A DNA stretch of 64,000 nucleotides. It comes from Turbatrix aceti (taxonomy: Eukaryota > Nematoda > Chromadorea > Rhabditida > Panagrolaimidae). A model generated the notes under the pieces. The model was not told where the DNA came from and made no database searches. It saw only the letters and a program-made list of their open reading frames with translations. The translations under genes were made by a program, and so were the position numbers. The stretch's first letter is position 1; each line of letters starts with the position of its first letter. Shown here piece by piece: positions 32,809-45,430 of the stretch. The stretch spans positions 2,046,001 through 2,110,000 of the forward strand of contig OZ017769.1 in the NCBI GenBank assembly GCA_963969345.1, given 5' to 3'.

Positions 32809-35800
32809 ACGAAAAAATGAACAAAAAAATGGGTTAAATTTGGATAATGGTGCCAAAACCGATGTTATTTGAAAAAATGTGGCAAATAACATTTATCAAT
32901 TTTAATTATGAAAAGGTGTAAGAAGGCGTTACCTAAAACCGATCCAAATAACAAAATTTGCACAAATGATAAAAATAACCTGTTTTTGCAAACACGGTAA
33001 AAAATGTTCGTGTCCGTCCGATTTTTTGAAAAAAAAAATTTGTGCTCACAAAGATACTTTTCCCAGAGTTCTACTAATACATAATTCTACTAAAATCACA
33101 CCTTATGCAATACAAAGGCTCACAGTTAGGAGACAGAATACTTGGGAGCGGATTTATAAGATTTTGGGAAAACCAAGGCGGCCGCCGCTGCTTCATTTGA
33201 AAATGTCTGCTCATGTCAGCGTTTTTGGGTCAGTTTAAAAAACGGGGATCGGCCGACAATGTCGGTTGCAGCTCTGCTCCATTGCTAACGCGTATGTATA
33301 TAACGCTTATTGTAAATCGGCACACAGACTGTCTCTTATGTTAAATGTATTTTTACTGGGTAAAGGTTTTGGGTAAACTCATTGTATCAGTTTATGCATT
33401 TATTGCCCGAAACCCGACCCGACCCAGAACCTGACCCGAAATTCTCGTGTTCTCGGATTTCGTTTCGGGTTACCTGAATCTCGAATCGGGTTTTCGGGTC
33501 GGGTAACCCGAGTTTTCGGGTACCCGATAACTGTTTGGTTGTGCTGTTGTTCATACATTTTTGCACATTATCTGGAGCAACAATGATTCTAGTTCTGTCT
33601 CTTTGAACAGTCATATAATATGCGTGTTTACAAATAGGACCTCAACAATACGACCTATTTGGTGTGTTTTTAAATATCCATTGCCCCTTCTTTTCCAAAA
33701 TTCACGTAGTCCTGGAAACAAATATGTATAACAAATGTAGTGTTATCAATAATGTATCGTATTACAGTCACCCCTAAAGTCTGCTAAATGTCAGACCAAA
33801 CTGCTTTGAAGTCTTTTTAGCGCCAGGTGAGCTAAATGACAATAGATACATCGTACATTGTCGAGATGTTCACCCCGCCGCCTCCGAACAAAAATCATGG
33901 AGTTCCCCTTTTTTGTTCGTTTGCCATGAATATTTCAAAAACTATTTTTTTCCCGGCAGGTGTAATAATGATGTTCCCCTATTTTCTGTATGGTCGCCAG
34001 TCAGGACACGGGCGAGGTAAATAGAAAAGAAGACGCTCAAGCGGTGCTGCTGCCAACCAGTGCACACGCACACGCAACGCCGGCGGCCTTGGTCACTACA
34101 CTTTTGTTCACGTCGCCTTTTGGTTGCAAAAAAGACGTTTAGCTATTTTTTTGGGGGGACAAGTGCTAATTGCTTTTATACAACAGTTGTTGGTCTGATT
34201 GATTGATGGGAATAAAAGTCGTTTTATCGAATTAAAATTTTGTTATTTTGGCTTGTTTTTGCTTTTTGGGGAGTTTTTGGGGTAAAAATTATTTTGTTAA
34301 TCCTCGGTTTTGAACAAAAAATGGATTATATGATAGATAGTTCGTTTTTTGGCACTTTTTGTTTTTTTTTACGATTACATATGTTTTTATGGATTGTAAA
34401 TATTTATTTCAATTTTTCGTTTTTTTATTTTTTTGTTCGTGTTCGTTCGTGTTTTTTTGTTTGTTCGTGTTTTTTTGTTCGTTTTTGTTTGTTCGTGTTC
34501 GTTACAAAATTTGAGATAAATTAAAAATTAATGTTCAAAGAACATTTATTAACTTTTGCCACAGAAAGGTGTTTGAATATCGTTGCCAAAAATGAAAAAA
34601 AAAACTATCCAAGTTTGTCTTTTTAATCCCCAAAAAAATAATCTGCTTGCTGTTCGTTCGCGAACAAAATCTAAAATGTCCATGTTTGTTCACGAATGAA
34701 TAAAAAAACTGTTTGTCTCCCAAAGCTCTATTACTATTTTTTTGCCATAACCAAATTTTTTCCACCATTTTCAATCAATTTTTCATTTTTCAATTTTTCC
34801 ATTGTGTACCTATTTATAACCACTGACGAATAATTTTTTCCCTTCCATTTTGTGTACCTTGACAGAAAAAAAGAAGTTTAAAACGGCATTTCAGTTTTTT
34901 TTCTCCTCTTTTGTCACTCTTTTTTTGCTTCTCTTCTCTTTTTTTGTTGGCGGAAGGAAACAGGATGCTCCCGGCATTGTTGTCGTCTGTGTCCTGTGTC
35001 GCATCATAGTTCTGTCATCATCGCAGGTCGTTCTCGTGCTCGTCGTGCTCCCGGCAATTGAGTTATGCAATACAACATACACACTCTCGACCTTACGGTT
35101 TTTTGAAACGCCACATATTTTTTTTTGTCACGCAGGGGCACAATCACAACATTGTGGCAATTAATTAAATTTTGACACAGACAAAAAACAGAATGAAGAG
35201 GACGGCATTGTTCCACGGGAGGGCGAAAAAAAGCGCAATAAGGAGGACTCTTTTCTCTTTTCGGTGTGTTTTTTCCTTCTATTCAAGTCCCCGCCGAAAT
35301 ATTATGTATTTAGAAGGGTCGCCTGCCATCATTGAGTTTTCGGCAGCACACGGTCATGATTTGTTGAAGATGTTGTGATGTGTCGTCTATCTCTTTTTTT
35401 TGTTATTTTTTAGGAAAAAAAGAAAAAAAACTTTTCCAAATTAATTTTTTTAAAAAGGAATCTGAATCTGTTTAAAAAAAACTGGTATTTTAAATTTTAT
35501 TCCGAAATAAAACAAATTTGAAAACAGATTTGAATTTTAAACTTTACCGTATTTTTTAACTTTTTTTTACAGTACTAACCCATTTTGAACGTATTTGGAA
35601 CATTTAAAAAAATTTAAAAAATACGGTAAAAATTTAAATATTTTAAATCAAACTGCATTTGTTTATAAAAAAACAAAAAAAAATTTTCTTAAAGTAAAAA
35701 AGTTTTTTTTTGCTCAAAAATCTAAAAAAAAATTACACTAAAACATATTTTTTGTCATCCCACGCACTCAGTGTCAGTAATAAAAATTGGAATAACAAAT

Positions 35801-38800
35801 ATTTCACACGACGTTCGTTTTGCTATTTTTCCAGTTTCTAAGACTCAATAAGCCCTAGCGTATAATACATAAATTTAAAACCAGCACCAGCGTGGCCGAC
35901 CTGACCCGACCGGCTCTTTTTTTGGCAGTTTCGCCCCTTTTCAAACTTTTTTTGGCAGCACTGATTTTAAAAGTATTTATAAGATTATGGGGTATCTTGA
36001 CGGTTTAAAAAGAATGTATTAACCAAATTTTATTTGACTTTTTTTAAACTTTTGAACCACCAAAATATTTTTAGACAACAAAGTATTTATTTAGAACCCC
36101 ATTTTTTTGCAGAAAAGAACGCCTAAACAATCAAAATCGGAGTTTCTTCTCATTTTTTATATTTAAAAGATTCCTCGTCGGAAATTGTGTTTACCAGAAA
36201 GATTCTCACATCAATTCAGGCCAATGAACATGCAATGGAGACACCAAACCATTACATCTTTTTTTTCATGTCAAAAAAAACTTGAACGGAAACCAACAAT
36301 CACGATTATTGTGCCCCTGTTTCCTCCCCCTTTTTCCGTTCTCGTTGGTTCCATCAAATTGTGCCAAACAAAAAATATTTATTCTTTCAAGTTTTTGTGT
36401 ACCCAATGGGTTAGTGTATCAAACAAAATCTGGATTAAAGCGCTTGCCACTGAACTTTTTTATACGTTGTTTATTTTTTGCGTCATGCCGCACTTTTGTT
36501 TTGCAGAGTGAAGGCGCGGCATATATTTTGGACAGATTTCCTGAAAATATATCTTCCAGTTTTCGATATCCGTGGGAAGTTTGCATAGGATTTTATTTTT
36601 TAGCTCTTACTTGAAATCTATTTTGTCAATTTGAAAATTGTTAGATAGTTTTGTTCGCCACATTGTAAAAATTCTTTCTAGCAATTTTTTTAAGCGTATC
36701 ATTTTTGGGGTCACCAAGTAATTAACTACTGGAAGGCACCTTCTAAGGCAGTGAAATCACGGCGGGATACGTGCGCGCGCATTTTTTACAAAAAGCGCGG
36801 GTTTTCATTTTAAAACAAACATTTATAGTAAAAACATGAGAATGTGTAATACAATAAAATATTTTTTTTCTTACAAAAAACAGGCTAAATACAAAATATT
36901 GATATAAAATACCACATGTATTTGAAAAATTTCACGAAATTGATAATCGTTTGAAAATTATGTTTCAAAAAATATTTTTTCTGTAACTTTGAAAAACAGT
37001 TTGAAATGAGATGCCAAAAAAATTCTAGATTAAAAAACAGATATTTTTCGGATTAAAAAAAACATTTTCGGCTTTTTGCCAATGTGTTATTTTTTCCCGA
37101 TAAACGTTTTATACATCTGGCGCAGTTAAAAGTTGAAAAATCTTATTCTTTGTGCCATTCATATATTTGTATCACTATCCACCCACCCATATGATATATG
37201 GTTATATATGATATATAACTCATCTGTGCAAACACCACATGCAACCAACTGTCGGCGTTTGAAATACATACAAACGACGACAAACGGAGTGTGTGATACA
37301 TTAGACCTGAAATAGCCTGGAGCGCATTTCAATGACGAGCAATGACCCTAGGGCCAATCCCATCCGATTGACCCCCATTGCACGATATGTAATTGTTTTG
37401 CAGTGCCATATTTATTGTTTGCACATTTTTTTGAAAATCGGGCGTTTTTTATAAAAACAATATGCAATAACCCTTGAGATATTTATATATGCCAATTGAC
37501 GTCAAAATAAATCCATGGCACTTCCGGCCATTGACTATAGCCGGAAGATTTCAGTAGTTATCCATACTTTTAAATTTGTTCTTTTTCGGAACAGAGACAC
37601 TTATTCTGTCGTGACTTTTTTAATTTTTTTTATAATACATTAGCAAATAAATACGGCCGGAATTAATAAATAAATAATTAGCCAAGGATAGGAGGAGGCC
37701 ATGGCCAACAACGCACCTGTAAAAAAGAAGGCTAAATGCACCTTGCCCGATTTTAAAAGGCTGGCCGGCCTGACCGTCAAATCTCATATAAACATAAATG
37801 AATGTCAATATTAGTTTTTTTGGACGAGCTGTTTCGACAACTTTATTTTTTTCTGTGGCAGCATCTCAGTTTTTTTATATTTTTACAAAAATATTTTAAC
37901 TAAAATTCAAAAATGGTTTTCAAAATGTTATTATCTTACGGATTTGTTAAGATTATTAAAGCTCAGGATGCTTTTTGGTTTTCAATTTTTTTAAGATCAA
38001 AGAATAAGTTTTCTTTGTTTTTTAAAAACTGCTTGAGTCGTCCTGAAAACACTCCCTAGGAGAGCACAACAGGCACAAAACAATCTGTAATGCACATTCG
38101 TACCTGCATTTTTGCACACGTGTGCAAAAATCGCTGCAAAAGTGCCAAGGGAATGTTAAAAAATTTTTGCAGCTTTCCAATTTTTTTGGTGTTTTATTCA
38201 TTAAAGATTGGTAATGTATCGAACACAAAAATTATAAACATGTTTTATTTAAAAGAAATTTTATAATTTTTAAAATTAATTTTCAAATAATAGAAATTTG
38301 CATAAATATGTACAAAATGTTAGAATCCAATCGTTCCTATTGTATCACAAATTTCTTCTATTCGTTTTATTCACAAAAAAATTAATTTTCTTCGTCCTAA
38401 AAAAATTCTCATAACTTTCCCCGCAACATCGACCCCTTGGCCATGACGGCGAAATAAACCACTACCCTTTTCCTCCCTCCCTTCCCAGCGAGGAGTAAAG
38501 TGGTCGTTTAATTTTGTCTCCATTCACATCGCCCAAAGGAGTGATGCCGTCGCCGTCCGCGGACGTCCCCGGCTAGTGAAGAGGTAGCTCATTAAGAACT
38601 TGAAAGACTTCTTGGACCACGACCAAGACTCTAAAACAATGGGAACACACGAGTTTTTCAAGCCATGTACTATGTAAAAAACACGAGCGCGGAAACAAAA
38701 ATGTCGGATGTCGAGAAAAAGTATGGATCGTTTTCTATACTGCCCTCTTTAGGCTCCCATTGTCACGTATGGTACCGGACGTGACGACATTTTTGTCTCT

Positions 38801-38946
38801 GTCTGCCGACTCCACCACCATTACGCCACGCATGGTGTTGCGGAAGGAAGAAGGTTTCTGGTTCCGAATCATGGTGGCTTTTGCCAGATTTTTGTGATTC
38901 TGAATTTCACTGCAGACATCGAAATTTATTTTTATTTATTTTTTCC
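32809..38946. other. Gene-free stretch of about 6 kb
   Basis: No reading frame here looks like a real gene on either strand, and I found no tRNA-like structure. It is AT-rich, with T- and A-runs, a GTTCGTGTTTTTTTGTTTG low-complexity patch (34427-34510), a CGGGT-word patch (33405-33535) and a GC-richer patch at 38430-38600. It probably includes distal regulatory DNA for the channel gene that follows. Confidence 0.5.
33405..33535. repeat. CGGGTACCCG-word patch
   Basis: About 130 bp are composed largely of CGGGT/ACCCG words, ending in TCGGGTACCCGATAACTG. The same words recur at 51300-51415. It resembles the hAT-type word-rich MITEs of this window, but I found no exact target duplication. Confidence 0.5.
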
Positions 38947-41047
38947 ATGAGTACACGCAGCGACGGGGGCATGTGGTTGTTTGGGGTTCTGAATCTCCTG
39001 ATATGCTGTCTCGACAACCACCGAACTGCGAATGCCAATCGAGTTTTTTTCAACGATCAAAAATTGATCGGAAATAAAGGGTAAGTTTTTTTTCAAGTTT
39101 TTTTTAATCGTTGGTTTTTTTATATTTTTTCAATGTATTTTTTAAAATAACGTTTATAAAATGAAAAACGTATTTATGTCAACTTTTTCAGGTACGAACG
39201 CCTGCTCGACGAGCAAAGAATCATCAGACGCCTCCTCGAAAACAACACATACGATTGGCGTGTTCGACCCATAGGCTCCTTGAATCCCTCGTCAGATGGC
39301 CAGCCAGTTGTCGTGACTGTCAACATGTACCTTCGTAGCATCTCAAAAGTCGATGACGTCAACATGGAGTACAGTCTGCATTTTACTTTCCGGGAAGAAT
39401 GGATCGATGAAAGACTGCTGTTCTACTCTAATACACTTTCACACATTATTCTCAGTCCTGGACAGAAAATTTGGTTGCCTGATACATTTTTTCAGGTTGG
39501 TTAGGAAGGAGGAAAAAAATTTACTACAATTGGAAAATTAGGTTTACAGAACTTTTTTGATTTTGGGTTTAAAATAATCTTAAAAAAATTAATCTGTTTT
39601 TTAAATCTTTATCTATTTTGTGTCTAAAAATGTTCTAAAATAAGAAATGAAGTTTGTTGTAAATTATAAAATTTTTGAAACATTTTAAAAAAATTTGAAA
39701 AATACTTTTTTTTTTAATTTTTGAAACATTAAAAAAAACTGAATCAAATATTTTTTGAACATTTCAAAAACAAATTTTCGGAATTTTTTTGGATTTGGGT
39801 TCGAAAAATGATTTGTTCATTTTTTTGTTTTTAAAAACTAAAAAAATGGAATTCATGCTAAGTCTTGTTTTATGTTCTAAAAAACACCCAAAAAATCTAG
39901 AATGAAAAAGACGGCAAACGTCACGACATCGACCAGCCCAATATCTTGATTCGCGTTCACAACGGCACAGCCAAAATTCTCTACTCCTGTCGGCTGACAC
40001 TCACTCTGTCATGCCCCATGGTCCTAAACGATTACCCCCTTGACATCCAGACGTGCTTCATCGACTACGCTTCCTACGCTTATACGACTGAGGACATAAT
40101 TTACTCGTGGAAGGAAGACAACCCAATTCAAATCAAAGCCGGTCTCCATCAATCACTGCCGTCGTTTGTCCTCAACAAGGTGTACACCGACAATTGCACT
40201 TCCATAACCAACACTGGAGTGTACAGTTGTATGAGGACTGTCATGCAACTCAAGCGGGAGTTTAGCTATTATCTTTTGCAATTGTAAGCGTTTGAGCTAA
40301 AAAAGGATTTAATTATATTTACATTTTGAAACATTTTGCAGGTACATCCCGAGTTTTATGCTGGTAGCTGTCTCCTGGGTGTCTTTCTGGCTGGACAAGG
40401 ATTCTGTGCCCGCACGCGTTACCCTCGGCGTCACGACACTTCTCACAATGACCACCCAGGCAAGCGCAGTGAACCAAAACCTCCCACCTGTCTCATACAC
40501 CAAGGCCATCGACATCTGGATCGGCGTCTGTCTGGCGTTCATCTTTGGTGCGCTCCTTGAATTCGCCCTCGTCAACTGGGCTGCAAGGAAGGACGTCATC
40601 CGGCAATCCTACGCTCGTCGAAGACAACTCTCGCCCCATCACAACGGATACCTGCCACCTGGCATGCCGACCATGCCCCACCTTCACCCTCCGTCCGCCC
40701 CCATCGGACCACACAAACGGGTCATTTCATCCAACCACCATAACAACAATAATAATAATAACAACAATTATACCCTCTCTCCACCCAGTCTTCCAGAATC
40801 CATCAACTTAGAATACGTCGTACCGGTGAAGCGACGCAGGTGGTGGCCGAGTTTGTGGAAAACCAAGAGTCACGAGTGGTCGAGGAATATCGATCTCATG
40901 TCACGTGTCCTCTTTCCTGTCTGCTTTGTTATCTTCAATCTTACTGTAGGTTTTTAAGCGTTATTAATATAGATTTAATGAAATTTTTTTTAGTACTGGT
41001 TACGATACCTTCGCCCGTACCTGGCGGTTGAGTCGTCTCCGGTGTAG
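38947..41047 (+). CDS. Glutamate-gated chloride channel (GluCl)-type Cys-loop receptor subunit
   Basis: Five exons (38947-39080, 39192-39495, 39901-40283, 40342-40945, 40994-41047) give 492 residues. A signal peptide is at about 1-30. The extracellular domain has the Cys-loop (Cys184-Cys198, 13 residues apart) and the second disulfide pair (Cys245-Cys256), which marks glutamate- and glycine-type subunits. Four membrane helices follow. PAR at 297-299 before M2 indicates anion selectivity. M2-M3 (TLGVTTLLTMTTQASAVNQ, LPPVSYTKAIDIWIGVCLAF) strongly resemble GluCl subunits. M3 has Gly343, in the segment linked to ivermectin binding in related channels. The M3-M4 loop contains a nine-Asn run. M4 ends in WLRYL with a short tail. 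I cannot tell which paralogue (avr or glc type). Confidence 0.92.
40735..40772 (+). repeat. AAC/AAT microsatellite inside the channel gene
   Basis: An imperfect trinucleotide run (AACAACAATAATAATAATAA and onward) encodes HHNNNNNNNNNY in the M3-M4 cytoplasmic loop. Length variation between individuals is plausible. Confidence 0.8.
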
Positions 41048-41396
41048 CTGAATCAAGTGCTACACCGGTCGTTTGTCTAACATCTTAAAAAAAATTTTTG
41101 TTTCTACAAGTTGCTCAAAATGTATCTTGTAAACTTAACTGTAAATAGTATTTGCAAAGATCTTTGACGGTATATAATATCCCGGGGCAGCGCATCGGCA
41201 ACAGCAAAACTGCTCATGATTTTGTAAATAAATGCATAAATTTTTAAAAATCAGTCAGGCATTCACTGATACTGTAAAATTAGCGTAACTATCATATAGT
41301 ATATTCATACTTTCATTCATTCATCCTGTGTTTTTTTCGACAGTTTTTGTTTTCGATCCAGACTGGCTAACACTGACATTTTCCTTTGTTCCCAAT

Positions 41397-42568
41397 ATGT
41401 CCATGGGCTGGCAGCTCGCCTACAACGGGATCATGGTTATCTCACTAATCCTTACGCTATGCTGTATAATGGTATCCGACTGGGTCACGTTCAACATTCT
41501 TCCAATGGGGAATGCGGATGATGGCGAGTTGCACGAAGTCGGGAGTATCAATCTCCGCTACTGTGAATTCTCGATGAAAGGCGTTCCAACTATACAACCA
41601 TCTGTGGCTGAATTTGAGAATATATCATTTTTGGAATACTCCATTTCCTACAACTCGTCGGACTGCGTCATTTCTGTTTGTATTTAGACATAATATTTTT
41701 TATAGGATTTTCATCAGAGATGGCAGATCAGATCATTTGCTCATGATCTGAGCAAATGATTATCTGCGATCCGATCTGATCTGATCTGACTCGACCCGAC
41801 TCAAAATCTCAGAATTTTGGATTTAGGTTAACGTCAGGCACCCTAGAACACTGGTTTTGACGCGAAACGTGAAAAATGAATTTTTTTTGTTGAGAACTAT
41901 CGTATTCTTCGAACAACCGATCAATGCGGACGTGTTTGAAGTTGTAAAATTTTAAATTTCTAGTGATCTGATCTGAATTATCTGTGATCTGATCTGGATT
42001 ATCTGTGATTTGATCTGAATTATCTGTGATCTGATCTGATATCTGTGATCGATCTGAATTATTGTGATCTGATCTGAGTAATCTGTGATCTGATCTATTA
42101 TCTGATCTGGTCTGAAAAGTGATCTGATCTGCCATCTCTGGTAGATCATTTTCATCCTTTTTTTGAACTCAATTTCAGAAAATCCCAAAATCTACAGTAA
42201 TATGGACTCTTCTCGTCCTCGCAGTGATCGTAACTCTTGTGGCCATCGCGTACACGTTCTACACGCTGTGTGCGTGTTGCTGTCAATCGTTCATGCTCTA
42301 CGTTCTCCCAGTCATTGCTGTTATTTTGTTTTTCATCGAAATTATCATTATCTTTACCAGTGTTAACAATCTGAAAGAAACCGGCAAAATATTCAGCGAA
42401 CGTATACCTGGTAATTTTTTTTATAACATTTAAAAATTATAATTAGTATTTTTTTCAGGCATCAGCGTTGACCACGGCAGTCCATTTTATATCACAATCA
42501 CCAACATTGTTGTCTGCATCGGGGCTTTCGTCGATGGCGTCATTGCAGTTTGTTATGCCGAACAATAA
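41397..42568 (+). CDS. Claudin/PMP22-like four-transmembrane protein
   Basis: Three exons (41397-41675, 42179-42410, 42459-42568) give 206 residues. Four hydrophobic segments are visible. TM1 ends in VSDWVTF. A first loop with two cysteines follows (RYCEFSMK, SDCV). TM2 and TM3 are close together (VIWTLLVLAVIVTLVAIAYT, FMLYVLPVIAVILFFIEIII), and TM4 is near the C-terminus. This is the layout of the claudin/PMP22/Clc-like group, but the W-GLW-C-C signature is incomplete. Intron 1 is enlarged by a hAT-type MITE. An acceptor-like TTTTTTTCGACAG lies 56 bp before the ATG. Confidence 0.65.
41715..42140. mobile_element. hAT-type MITE with GATCTGATCT body
   Basis: The ends are CAGAGATGGCAGATCAGATC and its reverse complement. 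The body is dominated by GATCTGATCT words, with a unique core (about 41790-41965) also present in the copy at 48473-48903. It lies in intron 1 of the claudin-like gene. A flanking ATTTTCAT (41707-41714) recurs at 42148-42155 but is separated from the right end by 7 bp, so the target duplication is not clean here. Confidence 0.8.
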
Positions 42569-42769
42569 TTGTAGGAGAGTTTTTGATCACCATTTTGGAA
42601 TTGCACATGTCAGGAGGTGGAAAACTGACTGACTGATAAACTGATAGTGTTTTTACGAAAATTGACTTGAAATATGAATTTTCTGAGTTTGAAATCAAAC
42701 AATTTGTTAAATTTACCACATTTCCGGAAACGACGTCATTTTTCATAGTATGTAAAAAAATTACAAAAA

Positions 42770-44016
42770 AAGGTAAGAGAAATTATAAACGCCTACAAAA
42801 CAAGTAGAGGTGTATAATTAAAGGATTATAACTTATTTTGATTTTTGTATGCACAAATTCGAGGAAAAACATGGTTTGACGTCAATGGAAAGTGAACTCG
42901 TACAAAATATATAGACGGTGTGGGATAATCCCGCCGATTGAATTATGCCGAAGAACACAATAGATATAGTGTAAAATCTTAGAATGAAGTAATTTTTTTG
43001 AAAAAAAAACAGAAAAACGGGGCATTCAAAATGCCTTCCTACGAAAAGTTGAAAAGTTTGACATGGTCTCGAATGGAAAATATTTTTGGCGGGCTTTTAT
43101 TGTATCAAGTGGAATATCGTTTTTCACATAATATATTTTTTGTCGGGTTTTTTTTATATTTTAAATCACAAGTATTAAGCGAATCTGAGTTGCAAAACAA
43201 CCCGTGCGCATTTTCTTGTCGAGATAATGCTCCGTATGTACCTTTAGGGTACACGTGCAACCCACCACCTTCTAAAACCCTATGATTATCTAGATAATAT
43301 TTATAATATCTACTTTTTTAACATTAAACGTAATGCTTCTTTCCACTTTTGCGCTTTCAAACAGATTTATAAATTAAAGAATTAGGCTCTTGACATAAAT
43401 ATTTTTCATTCTTCTGCTTTTCGTAGTTCCATTAGAAAATTGCAATTTGGGTCCAAAAATAAATAAAGAAAGGATGTGTTGTGCTCTGTGAACGTTTGAG
43501 AAAATTGAAAAACAGTACAAAAGCATGGTTAGTGCATCAAAAGTTGTTTGTTTAAAAAAAAATTTTGTTCCAGTTTTTTATTAGTTTGTTTATAAAATTT
43601 ACTCTACCAAATTACTTCCCTTTTCTATGGTATATGTTTAAAACGTGTCAAAAAATATATTAAAAGACGATATTTCACATGATGATACCATAAGATCCCG
43701 CCAAAAATATTTTCCCCTCGAGACCAAGTCAAGCATTTTAACTTTTCGTACGACTGAAATTTTGCGAGTCCATTTTTTCTGTTTTTTTTTCAAAAAAATA
43801 CTTCACTCTAAGATTTTACATTATATTGTGTTCTTCAGAATAACTCAACCGGTGGGATGATCCCACACCTTGTAATATTTTGTGCGAGTTCACTTTTCAT
43901 TGACGTCCTGCCCACGATTTCCTCAAATTTGTGTGTACAGAACTCAAAATGAGTTTTGGTAAATCTTTTAATTATACCCCTACTTGTTTTGTACGCGTTT
44001 ATAATTTCTGTTACCA
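42770..44016. mobile_element. Inverted-repeat element of about 1.25 kb
   Basis: The left arm (about 42770-43110) and right arm (about 43690-44016) are imperfect reverse complements, with roughly three quarters of positions matching by eye. They include AAAACAAGTAGAGGTGTATA, a GTGTGGGATAATCCC-type block, and inner TGGTCTCGAATGGAAAATAT paired with its counterpart near 43720. No transposase or clear target duplication was seen. The inner GTCTCGA motif also occurs in hairpins at 62820-62865. Confidence 0.65.
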
Positions 44017-45430
44017 ACGTACTTTGATCGCGGAATGATATTCTTGGGACAACTGGGCCTAATTAGGCGCTCTCCCTTGATACTTGACTCACGAGACGTA
44101 AAACAAATAATCGGGTAGTTTATGCTAGTTGTCAGACAGTTGGAAATTAACAAATTGCCGGGGCAGGAGGCCGCCTACCATTTGTGTAAGTCATTTGAAA
44201 TAATTGCGATGCGGGCTTCGTTTGAATTACAACGTTTGAGTTTAAATTTTTAATCTGGCGGTAATCTTTTGTTTTCTTTTATTTTTACTTTAGTTTTTTT
44301 CTAAGTAAGTAAGGCCGAAAGTCCGATGTAATTTTATTAAGTTTTATATCGGGTAAATCGCTTCAAAATTCGCACGATTGACAAACTTTCATTTTTTTCG
44401 GACCGTATTCGTACACACGTTGAATATTGTTTACATTACATGCGCAAAACTTTTTTTATTGTTTTATCACAAGTTTGGATCTTCTTCTTACGCCTATCAT
44501 AGGTAAAGTTCATGAATGTTATTTATCATTTTTTGTCAAACAGCATTGATTTTTACATCATTAGCCGCTTTTTTTGTTCTTTTATTAGTTCGAAAAAAAT
44601 AGTCTAGTCCGCAAACAAACGTGTGCGTTCGCCCCGAGCTGATTCGGGTACTAATCGTTGTTTTCAACAATATTAAAAAAAATTTAAGATGCGCTGGATT
44701 TTGTAAATTAATTATTTTAATTAATTAATTATATAAAAACATTGAATTTATATAAAGTCGGGTTGTAAATTTTTCGTTGCTTTTACAGTTGCTGTCTACA
44801 TTTGGTCCAGGTGGTACAACTCATTAGTAGTGGATTTTTTATATTACTTTCCTCGATAACGCTCATTATAATTGCTTATTACATCTTTATGTTGCCCCCA
44901 ATGATTCCCAGACTCAATAAGATCTTTGAACACAAATATAACCTCCGGCAAAGTGTTATAAATGTGAAAAATGCACACCATTAAATAAGCGTTACAATGT
45001 GTTCCTAATTCTTTATAGAAAATAGTTCAATAAGCTCAATGCGCGCAATGTACTCAATTTGCGTACATATATATAGGGTCTGTTAATCCATTTCAATCCT
45101 CACCTTGATAGCATGCTGCTCGTTGTTTATCAAGCTGAAAAAAGCCTATTCTATAAAAGTCGTTCCTTTCTTATGTGATAGCTTTATTGGCAGAACACGC
45201 ACGCATGGATGCTCTGACGTGAGGCAAAAGCAGGTACATTATTTATATAATTGTAATTGCTCTGTTTTCTTGGCATTTCGAAGGTCAGGATTAATTGTGC
45301 CAATTGGTGCATGTAGGGTACATTCATTTGTCGTGCACATGCATGTGTGTATTTAGTATGTGCTTGTTGTATGTGTTGTGCTTTAGTTGATACCTAACAT
45401 TCAGTATTTATGTTTTTTTCAGGTATTTAA
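44017..45430. other. Intergenic stretch before the chemoreceptor
   Basis: AT-rich, with no intact gene. It includes the possible receptor exon remnant at 44788-44984. Just before the chemoreceptor ATG a TTTTTTTCAG acceptor-like site (45413-45422) suggests a spliced 5' UTR or trans-splice site. Confidence 0.4.
44788..44984 (+). pseudogene. Possible chemoreceptor exon remnant
   Basis: After an acceptor-like TGCTTTTACAG, an open frame encodes a hydrophobic helix (SSGFFILLSSITLIIIAYYI) followed by a basic stretch and a stop. This resembles one membrane segment of a nematode serpentine receptor. No partner exons with matching phase were found, so it may be a relic or may not be coding. Confidence 0.25.

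Noticed and set aside
34240..34524. 94-codon hydrophobic frame in the gene desert
   Set aside because: Encoded by T-rich low-complexity DNA (TTTTTGTTCGTG repeats). The hydrophobicity is a composition effect.
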